The notes under the pieces: model-generated | Seen by the model: only the letters and a program-made list of their open reading frames with translations | Told to the model about the DNA's origin: nothing | Database searches by the model: none | Assembly (NCBI GenBank): GCA_030770425.1 | Contig: JASJFT010000073.1 | Span: forward strand, 1-64,000 | Direction: 5' to 3' | Length of the DNA: 64,000 nt | DNA from: Darksidea phi | Lineage: Eukaryota; Ascomycota; Dothideomycetes; Pleosporales; Lentitheciaceae | Made by a program: the position numbers and the translations under genes | Shown: positions 34,138 to 45,352 of the stretch, in pieces | Layout: each line of letters starts with the position of its first letter | Position numbering within the stretch: position 1 is the first letter of the stretch

Positions 34138-35554
34138 CTACTCGTACCATTCCCGCCTACCCGCCCCTTCATCATCCAAATCCGAGTCAAATTCATCCTC
34201 GCTCAGCTCAAGGCCATCACCTCTCTCCTGCATCCTCTTTGCAGCCTCCAAATTATGCCTTGCAATATCATTTCCACCCATCCTCCTCCCGCTCTCCGCA
34301 CTCACTGCCATGGGCATCCTCTCCTCTTTCAGCCACGGAAAATCCTCCCTCTTAAACTGCACACAGGTCAAGTATTCCACAGGATACTTGCGCACATCCA
34401 ACTGACACATAGTTGCCAGAATGCCATCCTTGTCGACGACCCCCTTGACGCATTCCTTGATCTCGAAGAGGTGATCTTGGAGCACGTTCATGGCTTTCCT
34501 GGTCATGGGGAACTTGGCGTGGAACTGGTTCATGACGAGCTTGTCCATGTAGGCTTCACCTGCGGTACCGAGTTGCTTGTACAGCTCGTAGCCGCCGTCT
34601 TCGGAGTGGTAGCCTTTCTGGTTGATAATGCATTGGCCGAGCCAGTGGCGGAAGAAGGTGAGAGCCATCCAGACGAGGATGTCTTTCTCGTATTTTTCAC
34701 GCTTGATGGGAATTTCTTGGGTGGGCGTGCACATGTCGCCCGGGTAAATGGACATGATACGCACCTCGAGCGCTTTACCCTTCGCCATAAGTTGACGATG
34801 ATACTTCTCGACCAAATGCTTAACAGCAGGCGCATCCCTCAGCCTGTCCATCGTTCCCGCCTCCGTGCGAAGTCTCTTCCAGTTTCCCGCCAAATGGATT
34901 ACGCATTCACTGAAGATGGTCTCAGACTGAATAGCAAGTGCCATCACCGCCCACCCCAACGGCTTCGACTGAATTGACCGGAAAAGCAACTGGCCGTGCT
35001 TCAGGAGCGCGACCTCGACCGGCGTGCTGATGATGTTAATGCAACCAAGGTATTTCGCAATATCTAGCATGGCGCCGCAGTCGGCAAGGGCGTTAGCCAT
35101 GTCGGTGTCATAGATGCGGATCTCCTTATTGTAAAATGCGTAAAAGATGGCTTCATAGTAGTCGAACGTCTTAATAGGCACGCGGCCATTCTGGTTGAGG
35201 ATCATACCCCCCCGGCCATCGGCGCGTTCACCTGTGGGTGTGAGTTCCTACAAGTCACGACAATTAGCCGACCTGGAAAGGTGCTAGGGTGGCGAGGAGC
35301 CCTTCAGAGGGCAATTCAAAGCTTACCACAAGATCCAATCGACCGCCAGGGTAGTGTGGAGTAGGAATTTCCTTTAGCTCAATCATCCAGCGGACCTTGA
35401 CGCCGGCATTTCTTGCCTTGTTGCTCAGCTTGGCGGCCAATGGCTCAGTAAGCATACTCGCAAGAAGAGTACTGTTGCGGGCCAGCGTGCCGGAATGGAA
35501 CTTGTAGTGGCGATCGTGGGCGAGGACGACCTCGACGTCTTCTGCTTGATTCAT
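34138..35554 (-). CDS. BTB/POZ-domain protein
   Basis: Exons 35554-35327 and 35247-34138 on the minus strand (80-nt intron GTAAGC..TTGTAG) encode 445 residues. The N-terminal third is a BTB/POZ fold typical of fungal proteins: DVEVVLAHDRHYKFHSGTLA, then RNSTLLASML, and after an insert KTFDYYEAIFYAFYNKEI, LADCGAMLDIAKYLGC. The rest (about 150-400) is alpha-helical without a named domain. The C-terminus is acidic (LELSEDEFDSDLDDEG). BTB domains mediate dimerisation and often link substrates to Cullin-3 ligases; for this subfamily the function is unknown. Confidence 0.85.
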
Positions 35555-36278
35555 TATGACGAGCGAGGGGTTGTGCTAAAAGACTCGCAAGCCTAGTGTC
35601 GAGACTAGCAGACCTTGTGAAAAGAAAGGCCGCCGACGGTACCTTGCGTTGAGGACTGACAAGGTGAAGGCTTCGTACTACCGGAAGCTGCGCGAAGGCT
35701 GGTGAAGGTAGACAGGCTATAGTATACACACCCAGACCGCCTCTGCGAATGATGTCGGAGTTCTCGACACTAGATGATCTTCAGTCAGGTGTGGTCGAGT
35801 ATTGTGTAGTGAAGGTAATGTGGCCAGAATATGCAAGCTCGAAGTGATCACGCGAATGGAACTGTTGTTCTCCACGCTCACCTTTTGGTCAGTGAAGGTC
35901 GTTGATTACGACGTCTCTTGAAGCTAGATAGGAATGGTAATGACGGGCGAATTGAAGTGCCGGGAAAAGTATTGGGGATAGTCAGGCTCTATATAGTGTA
36001 GTTTCTCTGGTCTGGGACACTCTAGCCTGAAGTCAGGATACAAAGTCTTACAAGGTGAGTGAGGTTTGCCAGTGAGGGCAGTACGTGGTGACCACATCTC
36101 TATATCACCGAACCTCGCCATTGTGCCACATCCACATCACTTCCTCAATCAATACAATGGGGACCGAAGGGCGACAGGCTCGATTTTGCGCATTCTGTTC
36201 TTAAGAACACTTGTAGTTCCTACCGTCTATCAGTGTACCGCCACAACACGGTCTTGATAACTTTTACGTTACTTCGAC
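35555..36278. other. Intergenic region upstream of the BTB gene
   Basis: No gene seen. It holds the promoter of the BTB gene and the region downstream of the RTA1 remnant. Confidence 0.5.
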
Positions 36279-36840
36279 TCAAATGTTTCCGAATTCTGCC
36301 CACTCCCTGCCTTTTTTCTCTTGCCAAAGCATATCCATCAACTCCGTTCCTTCTTCCTCGCCGCCCTTCTCCCTAAAGCACATGCCCGGATGGAACAAGT
36401 TCAAGGCCACCACCGCGGCCCCGACAAGCGCCCCCTCGAATGCAATAACGTACTTCTACGTCTTGACTAGATGTCCCTGCTACCCTCGCTCAACTACGGA
36501 ACACGGTACACCGAGCGTGTGAATACGCACATGGTAGCAAAACCAAGTGCTATCAAAAACCATTCGAACATGCGGCTGGAGTGCAGCTGTGCGTGCGTGG
36601 CATCAAAGGCGTTGGCACCGAGTTGTTTCTTGCGGTACATCGTTCGGATTGCGAAGTCTACGGTGAAGAGGGTGAAGAGGAGCAGCGTGAAGACTTGGAA
36701 GGCCAGACCCGCGATCATGATATCGTTACCCGACTTAGGGTCCTTATTTATAAGGGTCGAACCGGAATTGCTAAAGATACGAGATAGCAGGTCAACTTTG
36801 TTTATATTCGCGAGGTAAATGGGACAACCTAATAAGATAC
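36279..36840 (-). pseudogene. RTA1-family membrane protein pseudogene
   Basis: On the minus strand the frame reads LLSRIFSNSGS, GNDIMIAGLAFQVFTLLLF, RMFEWFLIALGFATMCVF and TRSVYRVP. This is the second half of RTA1-like (lipid-translocating exporter) proteins. It is then broken by TAG where GAG is expected (VYRVP-stop-LSEG), followed by a second TAG. A frame change leads to the expected C-terminus FEGALVGAAVVALNLFHPG, ending at 36279. The first three or four membrane helices are not found upstream. RTA1 proteins normally have seven helices and about 300 residues. The conserved residues that remain suggest recent decay. Confidence 0.75.
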
Positions 36841-37928
36841 CTGAGGCTTTCCCTAACTAGGCCTTCGCGCCACGACCCTCGTACTTACATTTATGACGCA
36901 AACGCCTTGTTCCGGAAAGTTAGCTATAGTAGCCTCGAAGGCTTCTCTTGCATTCGCTTGCATTGAGTCTATAGATTAGCATAACTGTTCTCCAGCTAAA
37001 GGAACGTTGGCTTTGAGCCTAACAAGTGGAGGCGTGGATTGCGGAAGTGAAGATTCGGTGAAACGAAAGCTAATAAAAACCATAGCGAAGGACGTGTGAC
37101 CGCTACGAAGCTGAATCGAGACATATAGATCGAGGAGGCGTTTTGCTGGAGGCGTTTTGCGGACCTCTTAAGGTCCGCCCAACATTGCACCGCCCTCGCT
37201 TACCATAGTAAATCCTTGCTTCCCGGCATCGTGCATCTGACTGGTCCTCAATACGGGGATGGGGGTTGGGAGTTTTCATACGTGAACTGATGTAATCGGA
37301 TGCGACGCTGTGTGTTCTGCAACAGGTAACGCGGAAGATGTTGAGCAAGGCAGTATTGCTGGCTTTCATGACCGCCAGCCTGTCACAATTCGGTCGGACA
37401 TCTATCTGTGATTGTCAAGTATGGGTCGAAAGGAGTCATATGATCGAGTGGAATTTTACAATCCGCAAGATGGTCTGAGGTGTAAGCCCTGGACATGCAC
37501 TTAGTCTATACAGGCAAGGCTTCCGTGACGTAACAAAATCAGCTACAATTTAGGAGCTACGAGCAGGTCAAACGGATAGTGACATATCCTTAGTCTTAGA
37601 AGGAATTACGGTACGTTTAACAGCCTGTTCTCAGGAATGCCTGCTTTAGCCTCGACTGAAGTAACGAATTGCTTGGAGTGCGTATGTTGAAATCATCAAG
37701 TCAATCTTGCGAACATGTCACAGAAACAAAATGAAGAAGACAAAAATATTGGTCCAAGGAAACGTATTAGTATCATAATGTTTGAGTATGCAATGCACGA
37801 GTGTCGTGACATAAGCGAACCAAGGAATCTGTGCAATAGACAATCCGTCCGTAGAACACCAAAAGAAATGATCAAGTCTGGTGGTGTTTCCGAATGGTAA
37901 TACGAGAAGACTCTAGGTGTGGAGCCTC
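36841..37928. other. Intergenic region, no gene seen
   Basis: About 1.1 kb with only short frames. It lies between the RTA1 remnant and the stop codon of Tim17, and I see no coding signal. Confidence 0.5.
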
Positions 37929-38620
37929 TCATGCGATGGCAGCCTGCTGAGGTGGAGGTTGAGGGGCCTCAAGTCGCGTATTCTCAGCCATCATACGCGA
38001 GAAGGCAATGCCGACACCTTCGATCACAGCGAGGAGAACGGCGCAGCCGATGGCGTTGTTTCGCATAGCCTTAGCACCGCCGCGAACAGCGAGAGCGCCG
38101 CCAGTGCAGAAACCTCCGAGTATGGCATTCCATGGATCTTCCTTCTTCCTGCTGGATCGTTAGTCTGCGCTCTATGTCACCCTCTATCCTGCGCACCTGA
38201 TCCCTTTTACTGCGCAATCGAATGTAGAAAAGAGTCCGCCCCAGACACCAAAATTACCGCCGAGGACTGGTGCGCGAGCCTTAATTGCGGTGACTGCGCC
38301 GATGCGTCGTTCGCCATACGGGGAGTTACTGTAGTTGGTCTCAGTACGTTAGACATCTCGTAGTGCATGGGTTCGAGGTTACCGGAAGCCTTTCACACCG
38401 TGCCTAGAGTTCGCGATACAATTAGCAAGTATATCAGAAATTATATTTTGTACCGCGGGCTTGCGTACCATACTGCTCCTCCGATCGCCTACGAGCTGTT
38501 AGCACGGCTAGCCATGACGTAATGAGGCCAATTGGAGACGGCAGGACTCACTCCCATACAAAAAGCACCTCCGAAATCACTCAGAGCAACCCATGGACAC
38601 GGATCTCTGCTGTGATCCAT
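37929..38620 (-). CDS. TIM17: Mitochondrial inner-membrane translocase subunit Tim17
   Basis: Five exons on the minus strand: 38620-38552, 38488-38469, 38403-38383, 38328-38197 and 38148-37929, giving 153 residues. All four introns have GT..AG ends and preserve phase. The protein reads [81 protein letters not shown] and [19 protein letters not shown]. This is the canonical Tim17 sequence with its four glycine-rich membrane helices, the Cys residues of the family and the acidic N-terminus. It is an essential subunit of the TIM23 presequence translocase. Exons 2 and 3 are 20 and 21 nt and encode the GxxxG part of the first helix. Confidence 0.95.
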
Positions 38621-40121
38621 CTTGGGTTAACATTGGCGGTGGATGGCGGGGAAGATCCAACGGGGGACGATGCAGGAACAGGAGCGGCGGGGTAGTTTGG
38701 CCGAGGGTCAAGTTGACGCGAAGCTTGATTCACGTGATGTGTACCATTCCACCAGTTGACAGCTCAAAGGTTGCAGGTTTCATCGCCCATTGCACCAGCG
38801 CGACAGAACCCTGGATAGATCATTATAAACAAAGAGAATGGCGTCTCAGAATCTCAACTGCGATACTTGTCCTTCAACCCCGGCTACCAACTAAAAGCAC
38901 CACCTATACGGCGGAATATTTCGACGTTCAGCCCTTTGGTGGAGAGCTTTGAAACTTTGGCAAGAATATGGCATGGATAACGAGCAGTTCGACGTCCTCC
39001 TTTCTCTCGCCAGCACAGGAGCTGCTTGCGCCGACAAGGTCCTAGCCTCGAGACCGAAACATGCACTGGATACATCGTAATTGATCATGGAGTGGCTGAC
39101 ATAGCCTCGGAAGCCCAATACTGCCTTAGGCTGATATCTGGAGTCTTCGAGACAGCTTCGGTTTGGTCGGCATGTTCCGAGATCCGAGTTGTACGACGAC
39201 GGCAGGTGTAGCGCTTCTAGAAGCAATTGAAGCTGTGATGGCATGTGTCCGAAGCTCGTAGAGCTTTGACAGGAACGGACTCCAGAAAGGAGAGAAGAAA
39301 TTAGAGGGGTGGCGAGTTATCGTTTGCGGGAGACGAAGCCAGGAGTTATTACCAATCTCCTTTTGATGCTAGCGCCCCTGGCACGGTCTTAGGAGGACCC
39401 GACATGCATGTCAACGTCGACATTCCCCAACATCATACATTGATTCTCTGCCATCATCGTCACACATCTCCCACCCCCAAAGCGACTGCATCCGTCAAGT
39501 CAAGACAGCCGTTTGCCGACACGGCAGGTGTTTTGGCGGCACCAGAGCCACCTCATTCTGCCTACGTGTGCGCTTGGCGGCCTGCAAACCGTAATCGCTC
39601 ATTTTTGGTTTCCGACCGTCCACTTCCGACTTGTCACCTGTTGCGATCTCTCTCGAGAACTGTTCCTTGGTCGGCCGAGCTCCGGTTGACTGGAAACCTG
39701 GGGTCCTGTGGTACATCTCATACTGTCAGTGAAATACCGAGGGAGGGGAGGGGTTTCGTTCCGATCCGCTAATCTGCCACCAGTACCGACCGCGTTTGGC
39801 CCACAACCCTCTACAAAATAGGTGCGTCGGGCTCCCCTATCACCACCGAAAGCTATGGCAGGCAAGATGAAGGCATAAATGGGAAAGACTTATGGGGATT
39901 GGCTTTCAAATTTGTTGGGGAGACAGCGCTAACAAGCGGCAGTTCGCAGATTCACATTCTTAGGATTGCTGGCATTGGAAAGAACAGGGCACGGCTCTGT
40001 TCTCGGCGCGGAGGAAAATTGCCAACATGGCAGCGGCGACTGCTGGTAAGTGTTCAGCGTCGTTGCGGGACCACCGCAACCTCTTTCCTGCATCTTATTC
40101 TTTACACGCCACCCTGCCACC
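38621..40121. other. Intergenic region between divergent genes
   Basis: About 1.5 kb between the Tim17 start and the next gene on the plus strand. Frames of up to 120 codons on both strands overlap each other and resemble nothing. The region probably holds both promoters. Confidence 0.5.
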
Positions 40122-41885
40122 ATGAGTGTGACGGGCTTCCTCTCGTCAATCACGGCATTTCTGACATTGCCTCTTCTCCGTCTTGTAGGTTATGAGTGGT
40201 CTCACTCGCACTCCTCCCCGTTGCGATCGTCGTCCGACACCGCGAGTCCCATGTACCCAGATCGCCCCATCCGGCCGCTGCCAAAACGCTCCCTGCGAGA
40301 CCGCATGTCCCCCGAACAGGCCGCCTCTGTCGTGTTTCCTCCACACCCACCCTCGATCGGCCCGCTCTTCAACTTTCCGTACTCGTCTGGGGAACGCGGG
40401 AACCGGGCATTGAGACAAGGTGAGAGTGACCATCACGCTTGCCACTGTGGGCACAATCATTCCGAGGTAGAAAGCGACGAAGAGTCAGATCACGGGGCGC
40501 CCTTGCCGTCCTCCCCCAGCTACCACTACAGCCGCAGCCTTCCTGGGAAGCCGGTCACAAGCGGGGCGAATGCATATCGCAAGCCCGGCTCGGTGTCTTC
40601 TTCGGTCGACGGCTACGAGTCCTTCGAGAACACCAACAACAAGAAGAAGCGCAAGATTCCGAACTCAAATATGGGCGCGAACACGCACCACACCAATCTC
40701 TCTGCCGAAATGGCAAGCATGGGCATCTCGCATGGGCAGGACGCGGCGCTTGATGACGGAGACGGGCAGGGTCGCTATTACGGACCGGCACCATCGACAC
40801 CACAGCACGCGGGAACGGGCATCTCGGGCGCAGGCAGAGGGCGATTCGGGCGGCCGGCCTCGGGACGATCAGAACGGCGAGTGCTGGGCAACTCAACCAG
40901 TCTCGCCAACGCCAAAGCGAGTAGCAAACGTATGGTTTCACCTCGGGAAATTGCGACCCAGTGCTGTCGTCCGTGCGCTAACGTTTATTTTCTAGGGCCT
41001 TCCGACCAGGGCGGCATCATCTCGACGGCCATCGCCAACGCGCAGGCAACGCCTCCACACGCCGGTAACGAAAACGTGAGTCTGCTGCAGCAGGAAGCCT
41101 CTAAGAACAGCGCAAACAAGACGCAGTTTACCTTTACCTGCGGCTCTGACTCGGCAAACAAGATGAGCTGGCCCGGCCAGGAAAACGGCAGCCATCCCCA
41201 GCCGCCGGGGGCCTATCCGTCCACCGCTACAGCTCCGCGCGCACGCCCGCCCGTCCGTCCAGACGCTCCGATGGTCAACACCCAAGGTACCCAGACAAGT
41301 CCACATGCTAATGGAACGCATGCTCGGCCACCGCCCAGGAACGCTCCTGCCCAACAGGGCGCCCAGTCCAATCCGCAGCAACCGCCGCCACGCCGGCCTC
41401 GACGCAGCGCTTCTAAGCTATACGCCCTGGCCGCGAAACGTCGCCGCGCGCAGCAGGAGTACAACAACTACCACAACCCCCCAGACACGCCCTGGATCTG
41501 CGAGTTCTGCGAGTACGAAGACATATTTGGCACGCCGCCCCTAGCACTCATCCGGCAGTACGAGATCAAAGATCGCAAGGAGCGCAAGCGAGCAGCCGAA
41601 AAGCGCAGGCTGCTTGAGAAGGCCAGGATGAAAGGACGCAAGGGAAAGAAGTCGAGCAAGAAGAACCAGAACAACCAGAACAATGCAAACACCCAGGCCG
41701 TTCCAGCGGGATCCTCCGACCGACGCGATGACGCGCCATTGGACGGCCAGGATGAGGAGTTCTATGACAACGACGATTACGATGTTCTCCCTTATCAAGC
41801 CTCGGCGCCCCCTCCCGCCCGACCCTGCGATCATCCCGGCTGCCACCATCACCACCACAAGGCGCCGGTTATGGCTCCGGGCTAG
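40122..41885 (+). CDS. Disordered protein with CxxC motif and His-rich tail
   Basis: Start at 40122 (CCACCATGAG). A likely intron at 40930-40995 (GTATGG..GCTAAC..TTTTCTAG) is 66 nt, a multiple of three and free of stops, so the gene yields 565 residues spliced or 587 unspliced. The N-terminus has a short hydrophobic helix (FLSSITAFLTLPLLRLVGYEW). Next come RPLPKRSLRDRMSPEQAASV and a HACHCGHNH cluster. After a long low-complexity part, residues 450-530 show TPWICEFCEYEDIFGTPP followed by a strongly basic helix. The protein ends CDHPGCHHHHHKAP. The Cys/His clusters could bind metal (inference). The family is not named to my knowledge. Confidence 0.75.
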   Translation: MSVTGFLSSITAFLTLPLLRLVGYEWSHSHSSPLRSSSDTASPMYPDRPIRPLPKRSLRDRMSPEQAASVVFPPHPPSIGPLFNFPYSSGERGNRALRQGESDHHACHCGHNHSEVESDEESDHGAPLPSSPSYHYSRSLPGKPVTSGANAYRKPGSVSSSVDGYESFENTNNKKKRKIPNSNMGANTHHTNLSAEMASMGISHGQDAALDDGDGQGRYYGPAPSTPQHAGTGISGAGRGRFGRPASGRSERRVLGNSTSLANAKASSKRMVSPREIATQCCRPCANVYFLGPSDQGGIISTAIANAQATPPHAGNENVSLLQQEASKNSANKTQFTFTCGSDSANKMSWPGQENGSHPQPPGAYPSTATAPRARPPVRPDAPMVNTQGTQTSPHANGTHARPPPRNAPAQQGAQSNPQQPPPRRPRRSASKLYALAAKRRRAQQEYNNYHNPPDTPWICEFCEYEDIFGTPPLALIRQYEIKDRKERKRAAEKRRLLEKARMKGRKGKKSSKKNQNNQNNANTQAVPAGSSDRRDDAPLDGQDEEFYDNDDYDVLPYQASAPPPARPCDHPGCHHHHHKAPVMAPG

Positions 41886-42852
41886 CATGGACGTTTGGAC
41901 ATGGTGGGATGTACCTCCTTGTTCTGTATTCTCGTTTTCGTTTCCTGCATTGCTACCATGAACGGGGTTGCGCGGCTCTTGCTGCAAGCTAGCGCATTGG
42001 CGTCAAACTTTTTCTCGACATTTGCCCGCATGTCCACACGCTGAAGGACCCATCCGCACTCGCCCTCTTAGCGTACTATCAATTGGCCCAACAGCTATGA
42101 ACTTGTGTTGGACCTGCCTTGGATAATTTGCCATTGCTGCCGAAAACACACCCTGACCATGTAGCCTATTTCCCCCCTTTCGGTTTTTTCCCAGCGTTCA
42201 GCATACCATACACCATCCCAGCATTTTCCCGGAGCCCTTGTTTTCTGTCGTTTCCGAATCATCGTCATTGATTGAGCGAACGACCTGCATATCGAAAAAC
42301 CCATGTTCATGTCCAAAAACATGTATCACAACCCCACTCATCAAAGAACAAAACCTCGCTATTCCTCGATGGACTGAGCGTTTGCCGTCGGAATGGATGA
42401 CAAGCCTGTAGGATAGTCATTGGTCGAATTAGGCTATCCTACTTTGATAGGACGGAGAATCTCCAGCCCAAGGTGCATGTTGATACGACCTGTGCGCATG
42501 ACAGACTAAGACGGTAGATTAGTTTGTATGTAACAACATCAATTAGCGCACATTCCCCTCATAATTGCCTTCTACACCTTGTTTGAGTCTATCGGTAATG
42601 GTTCTGGCAACCGGTCGAGTTGTCGATTATTCGCCGGATGACACCGCAACAGGCGGAGTACACTGACCAATCACAAGCAAGATTGTCCGCGGCAAAACGA
42701 TGAACCCCACCAATACCCCGCGGAAGTGCCCTCAAGTACCCCCGATTGATCCTCCCCTCAGTACCTCACGATAGTGAATAACCTTGTAACTGGTTTTTTG
42801 AGACTTTCTCCCCTCCATATAACCTCAACGTAAAATCTGTGCTTCGTTTGTA
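41886..42852. other. Intergenic region, no gene seen
   Basis: About 970 bases between two genes in the same direction. It holds the 3' region of the first and the promoter of the GST gene, with only short frames. Confidence 0.5.
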
Positions 42853-44024
42853 ATGAACGCTTCCGAGATACACAAGTACGGCACGGACGACGGGTGGCAC
42901 GGTAAGATCGAGCAAGGCGGAGAGTTTCCGCCTGAGGAGGATAGGTATCATCTATATATCGGTACGGCATACTCTATACCCATATCCACGTTAGCCGACC
43001 CAGAACTGGTACCATAAAAACAGACTACGAAGCTCACAGGTACGCAAAACCACACTGACACATGCTTAGGCCTCTTCTGCCCCTTCGCTCACCGCGCAGA
43101 CCTCGTCCGACACATAAAGCACCTCACGAACATCATCTCCCTCTCCGTAGTGAAACCGTATCCAAAAGACGGCGGTGGATGGCGCTTCCCAGCCTCCAAC
43201 GACGAGTATCCGAATGCGACGGTGGACCATTTGTTTGGCAGTGCGTTCTTGTCTGAGGTGTACTTCAAGGATGATAAAGATTACAAGGGAAAGTACAGCG
43301 TGCCGCTGCTGTGGGACAAGAAGGCAGGACGGATCGTGAACAACGTACGTGCTAATAGAAGTGCTTGGGGTATAGAGGGCCCTGCTTATGTTAGAAACAG
43401 GAATCCGCGGAGATCCTCCAATGGCTACCTACCGCCTTCAACTCTATCCTCCCACCCGAAGTCGCAAAGATCGATCTCTACCCCTCAGCCCTCCGCTCCC
43501 AAATTGACGAAATCAGACCCTGGCTCCAGAGCCACATCAACCTTGGCGTCTACAAAGCGGGCTTCGCCCGCACACAAGAAGGCTACGAAGCCGGTGTTCT
43601 CCCCCTCTTCGCCGCCCTCAACAAACTGGAAGCCCTCCTCGCCGAAAACGGCGGCCCCTACATCCTCGGCGCGCAGCTCACCTCTCTTGACCTCCTGGCC
43701 TACCCTACCCTCATCAGATTTGACACCGTTTACGCAGAACACTTCAAAACCAATCTGGGCATCATTCGACATGACTATCCCGTGTTGAACAATTATCTGA
43801 TGAATTTGTATTGGAATGTCGAAGGGTTTAGACAGAGTACGAATTTCAAGCATATCAAGGACAATTACACGAAGAGTCACAGCGAGATTAACCCACTGGC
43901 TATTACGCCGTTAGGTCCGTGGCCTGAGGTTGAGGAAGGGTATGTGCAGGATTGGGGGAAGTTGAGGGTTGGGGAGGTCAGGCATCCGAGGGTGTTGGAG
44001 GCGGCGAGTAAGCTTTGGGACTAG
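42853..44024 (+). CDS. ECM4: Ecm4/GTO-type glutathione S-transferase (glutathionyl-hydroquinone reductase-like)
   Basis: Exons 42853-42961, 43070-43344 and 43401-44024 encode 335 residues. The N-terminus YGTDDGWHGKIEQGGEFPPE and the active site GLFCPFAHRADL, with Cys at about residue 40 followed by PFAHR, are typical of the Omega/Xi GST group that reduces glutathionyl-hydroquinones. The N-terminal thioredoxin fold continues with SVPLLWDKKAGRIVNNESAE. The helical C-terminal domain has YKAGFARTQEGYE, NGGPYILGAQLTSLDLLAYPTLIRFD and YPVLNNYLMNLYW. Such enzymes work in the cytosol or peroxisome in redox and quinone metabolism. The third exon restores the ESAEILQWL segment expected after the cis-Pro and Ser region. 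The gene is convergent with the zinc transporter gene. Confidence 0.92.
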
Positions 44025-44152
44025 ACTCTTTGATATGGGACAGGAGGATTAAAACGAAGTAATGATTCTCATAAACTGTGGTATATGTATCCCGCTGCCG
44101 AACTCCATGCTCATGCCCATGCCATCCTAACTCCTACAGACGGAGAAAGGTC

Positions 44153-45352
44153 CTAGTTGCAGCACATCAGCGGCTCGCAAAGCGTGCCACAAGTGAGTCC
44201 ACACTTCGCAGCCCTTGATCTTAAGCTACCAGCTACACTACTCGCCCCGCTTCCACTCGCCGTCGCAACACCATCCTTGTCTCCCTCGCACTTCTCACCT
44301 TCGCCGTCGCTAGCTACAAGTTCCGGCTGCAGCGTTGCGCTATGGATGCCATAGGCGTGCAAGCACTCACTAAATACCTGCGCCTTCTCCATAAACTTGC
44401 CCAGACTTTCTTCACTGACTACAACGTGTGCGCTTGCGATTGTCTTCTTCTGATCCAGGCGCCAGACGTGCAACTCATGGACGCCTTTGATGCCGGGGAT
44501 GCTTTCGAGATCTTTCTTCACATGCTCGAGGTTGACGCCTGGTGGTGCGGATTGGAGGAGGATTGCGCCAGAGCGTTTGGTAAGCGGGACGGCGGAGGCA
44601 AGGATCATGATGGCGATCCAGAGCGATACAGCAGGGTCGGCGTAAAACCTAGCAGAGGAATTGGTGAGCCAGATGATGAGAGCGGCTATTATAACGCCGA
44701 TGTTGTTGAGGGCGTCGCCCATGACGTGGACGAGGACGCCGAGCATGCCGAGATCCATGCCCTTTGGTTTGAGGTTGACGGTGAGGTGATTGTGGGTTGC
44801 GTGGCGGAGAGAGGATGCGGATGCGGTACTGTGGTCTGCGTGCGAATCTTCTGCGTGACCGTGGTCGTGCGAGTGTGCGTGGCCGTGGTCGTGCCCGCCA
44901 TGGCCGTGATCGTGCCCGCCATGGCCGTGATCGTGCTCGTGCAGGAACAGGGCACTAATAATGTTCAGTGTCAATCCCACACAACCCACGATCAAAACGA
45001 GCTTTGGGTTCTCGACATGCTTGAGGTCGATGAAGCGCTCAATTGACTGCAAACCGATGGAGAGACCCAGAGCAAGCAGGAAAGCGCCGTTGAAGAAAGC
45101 ACCGAGCAATTGTGCCCTGGCCCAGCCGAATGATAGATCCGCGGGGGAGGTTTTGCGCTCGGTCATGTGGACCGCGACTAGGGCAACGATGAAGCCGATG
45201 AGGTCGTTGAGGTAGTGGAAGGCGTCAGCTACCAGAGCGAGGGATTTGGTGTAAAAACCAACGGAGATTTCAGCCAGGAAGAAGGCGAAGGAGATGGTGA
45301 TGACGGCGCGGAGGCGCGTTTTGCGCGAGACTTGAAAATGCGAGTGGGCCAT
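44153..45352 (-). CDS. ZRC1: CDF-family zinc transporter (Zrc1/Cot1 type)
   Basis: A single exon of 399 codons on the minus strand. There are six predicted membrane helices, with the two metal-site signatures DAFHYLND (residues 43-50) in helix II and HVMGDALNN (about 212-220) in helix V. Both are of the HxxxD type that is specific for zinc and related metals. Between helices IV and V lies a His-rich loop with repeated GGHDHGH units. The cytoplasmic C-terminal domain (VHELHVWRLDQKKTIASAHV) is the usual CDF dimerisation module. In yeast these proteins move Zn2+ or Co2+ into the vacuole. The C-terminus ends in a Cys-rich tail (CGLTCGTLCEPLMCC). The gene is convergent with the GST gene, with 128 bp between the stop codons. 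Confidence 0.93.
   Translation of the reverse strand: MAHSHFQVSRKTRLRAVITISFAFFLAEISVGFYTKSLALVADAFHYLNDLIGFIVALVAVHMTERKTSPADLSFGWARAQLLGAFFNGAFLLALGLSIGLQSIERFIDLKHVENPKLVLIVGCVGLTLNIISALFLHEHDHGHGGHDHGHGGHDHGHAHSHDHGHAEDSHADHSTASASSLRHATHNHLTVNLKPKGMDLGMLGVLVHVMGDALNNIGVIIAALIIWLTNSSARFYADPAVSLWIAIMILASAVPLTKRSGAILLQSAPPGVNLEHVKKDLESIPGIKGVHELHVWRLDQKKTIASAHVVVSEESLGKFMEKAQVFSECLHAYGIHSATLQPELVASDGEGEKCEGDKDGVATASGSGASSVAGSLRSRAAKCGLTCGTLCEPLMCCN

Noticed and set aside
44342..45046. 234-codon plus-strand frame
   Set aside because: Antisense shadow of the zinc transporter gene; its Val/His-rich composition mirrors the HDHGH repeats.
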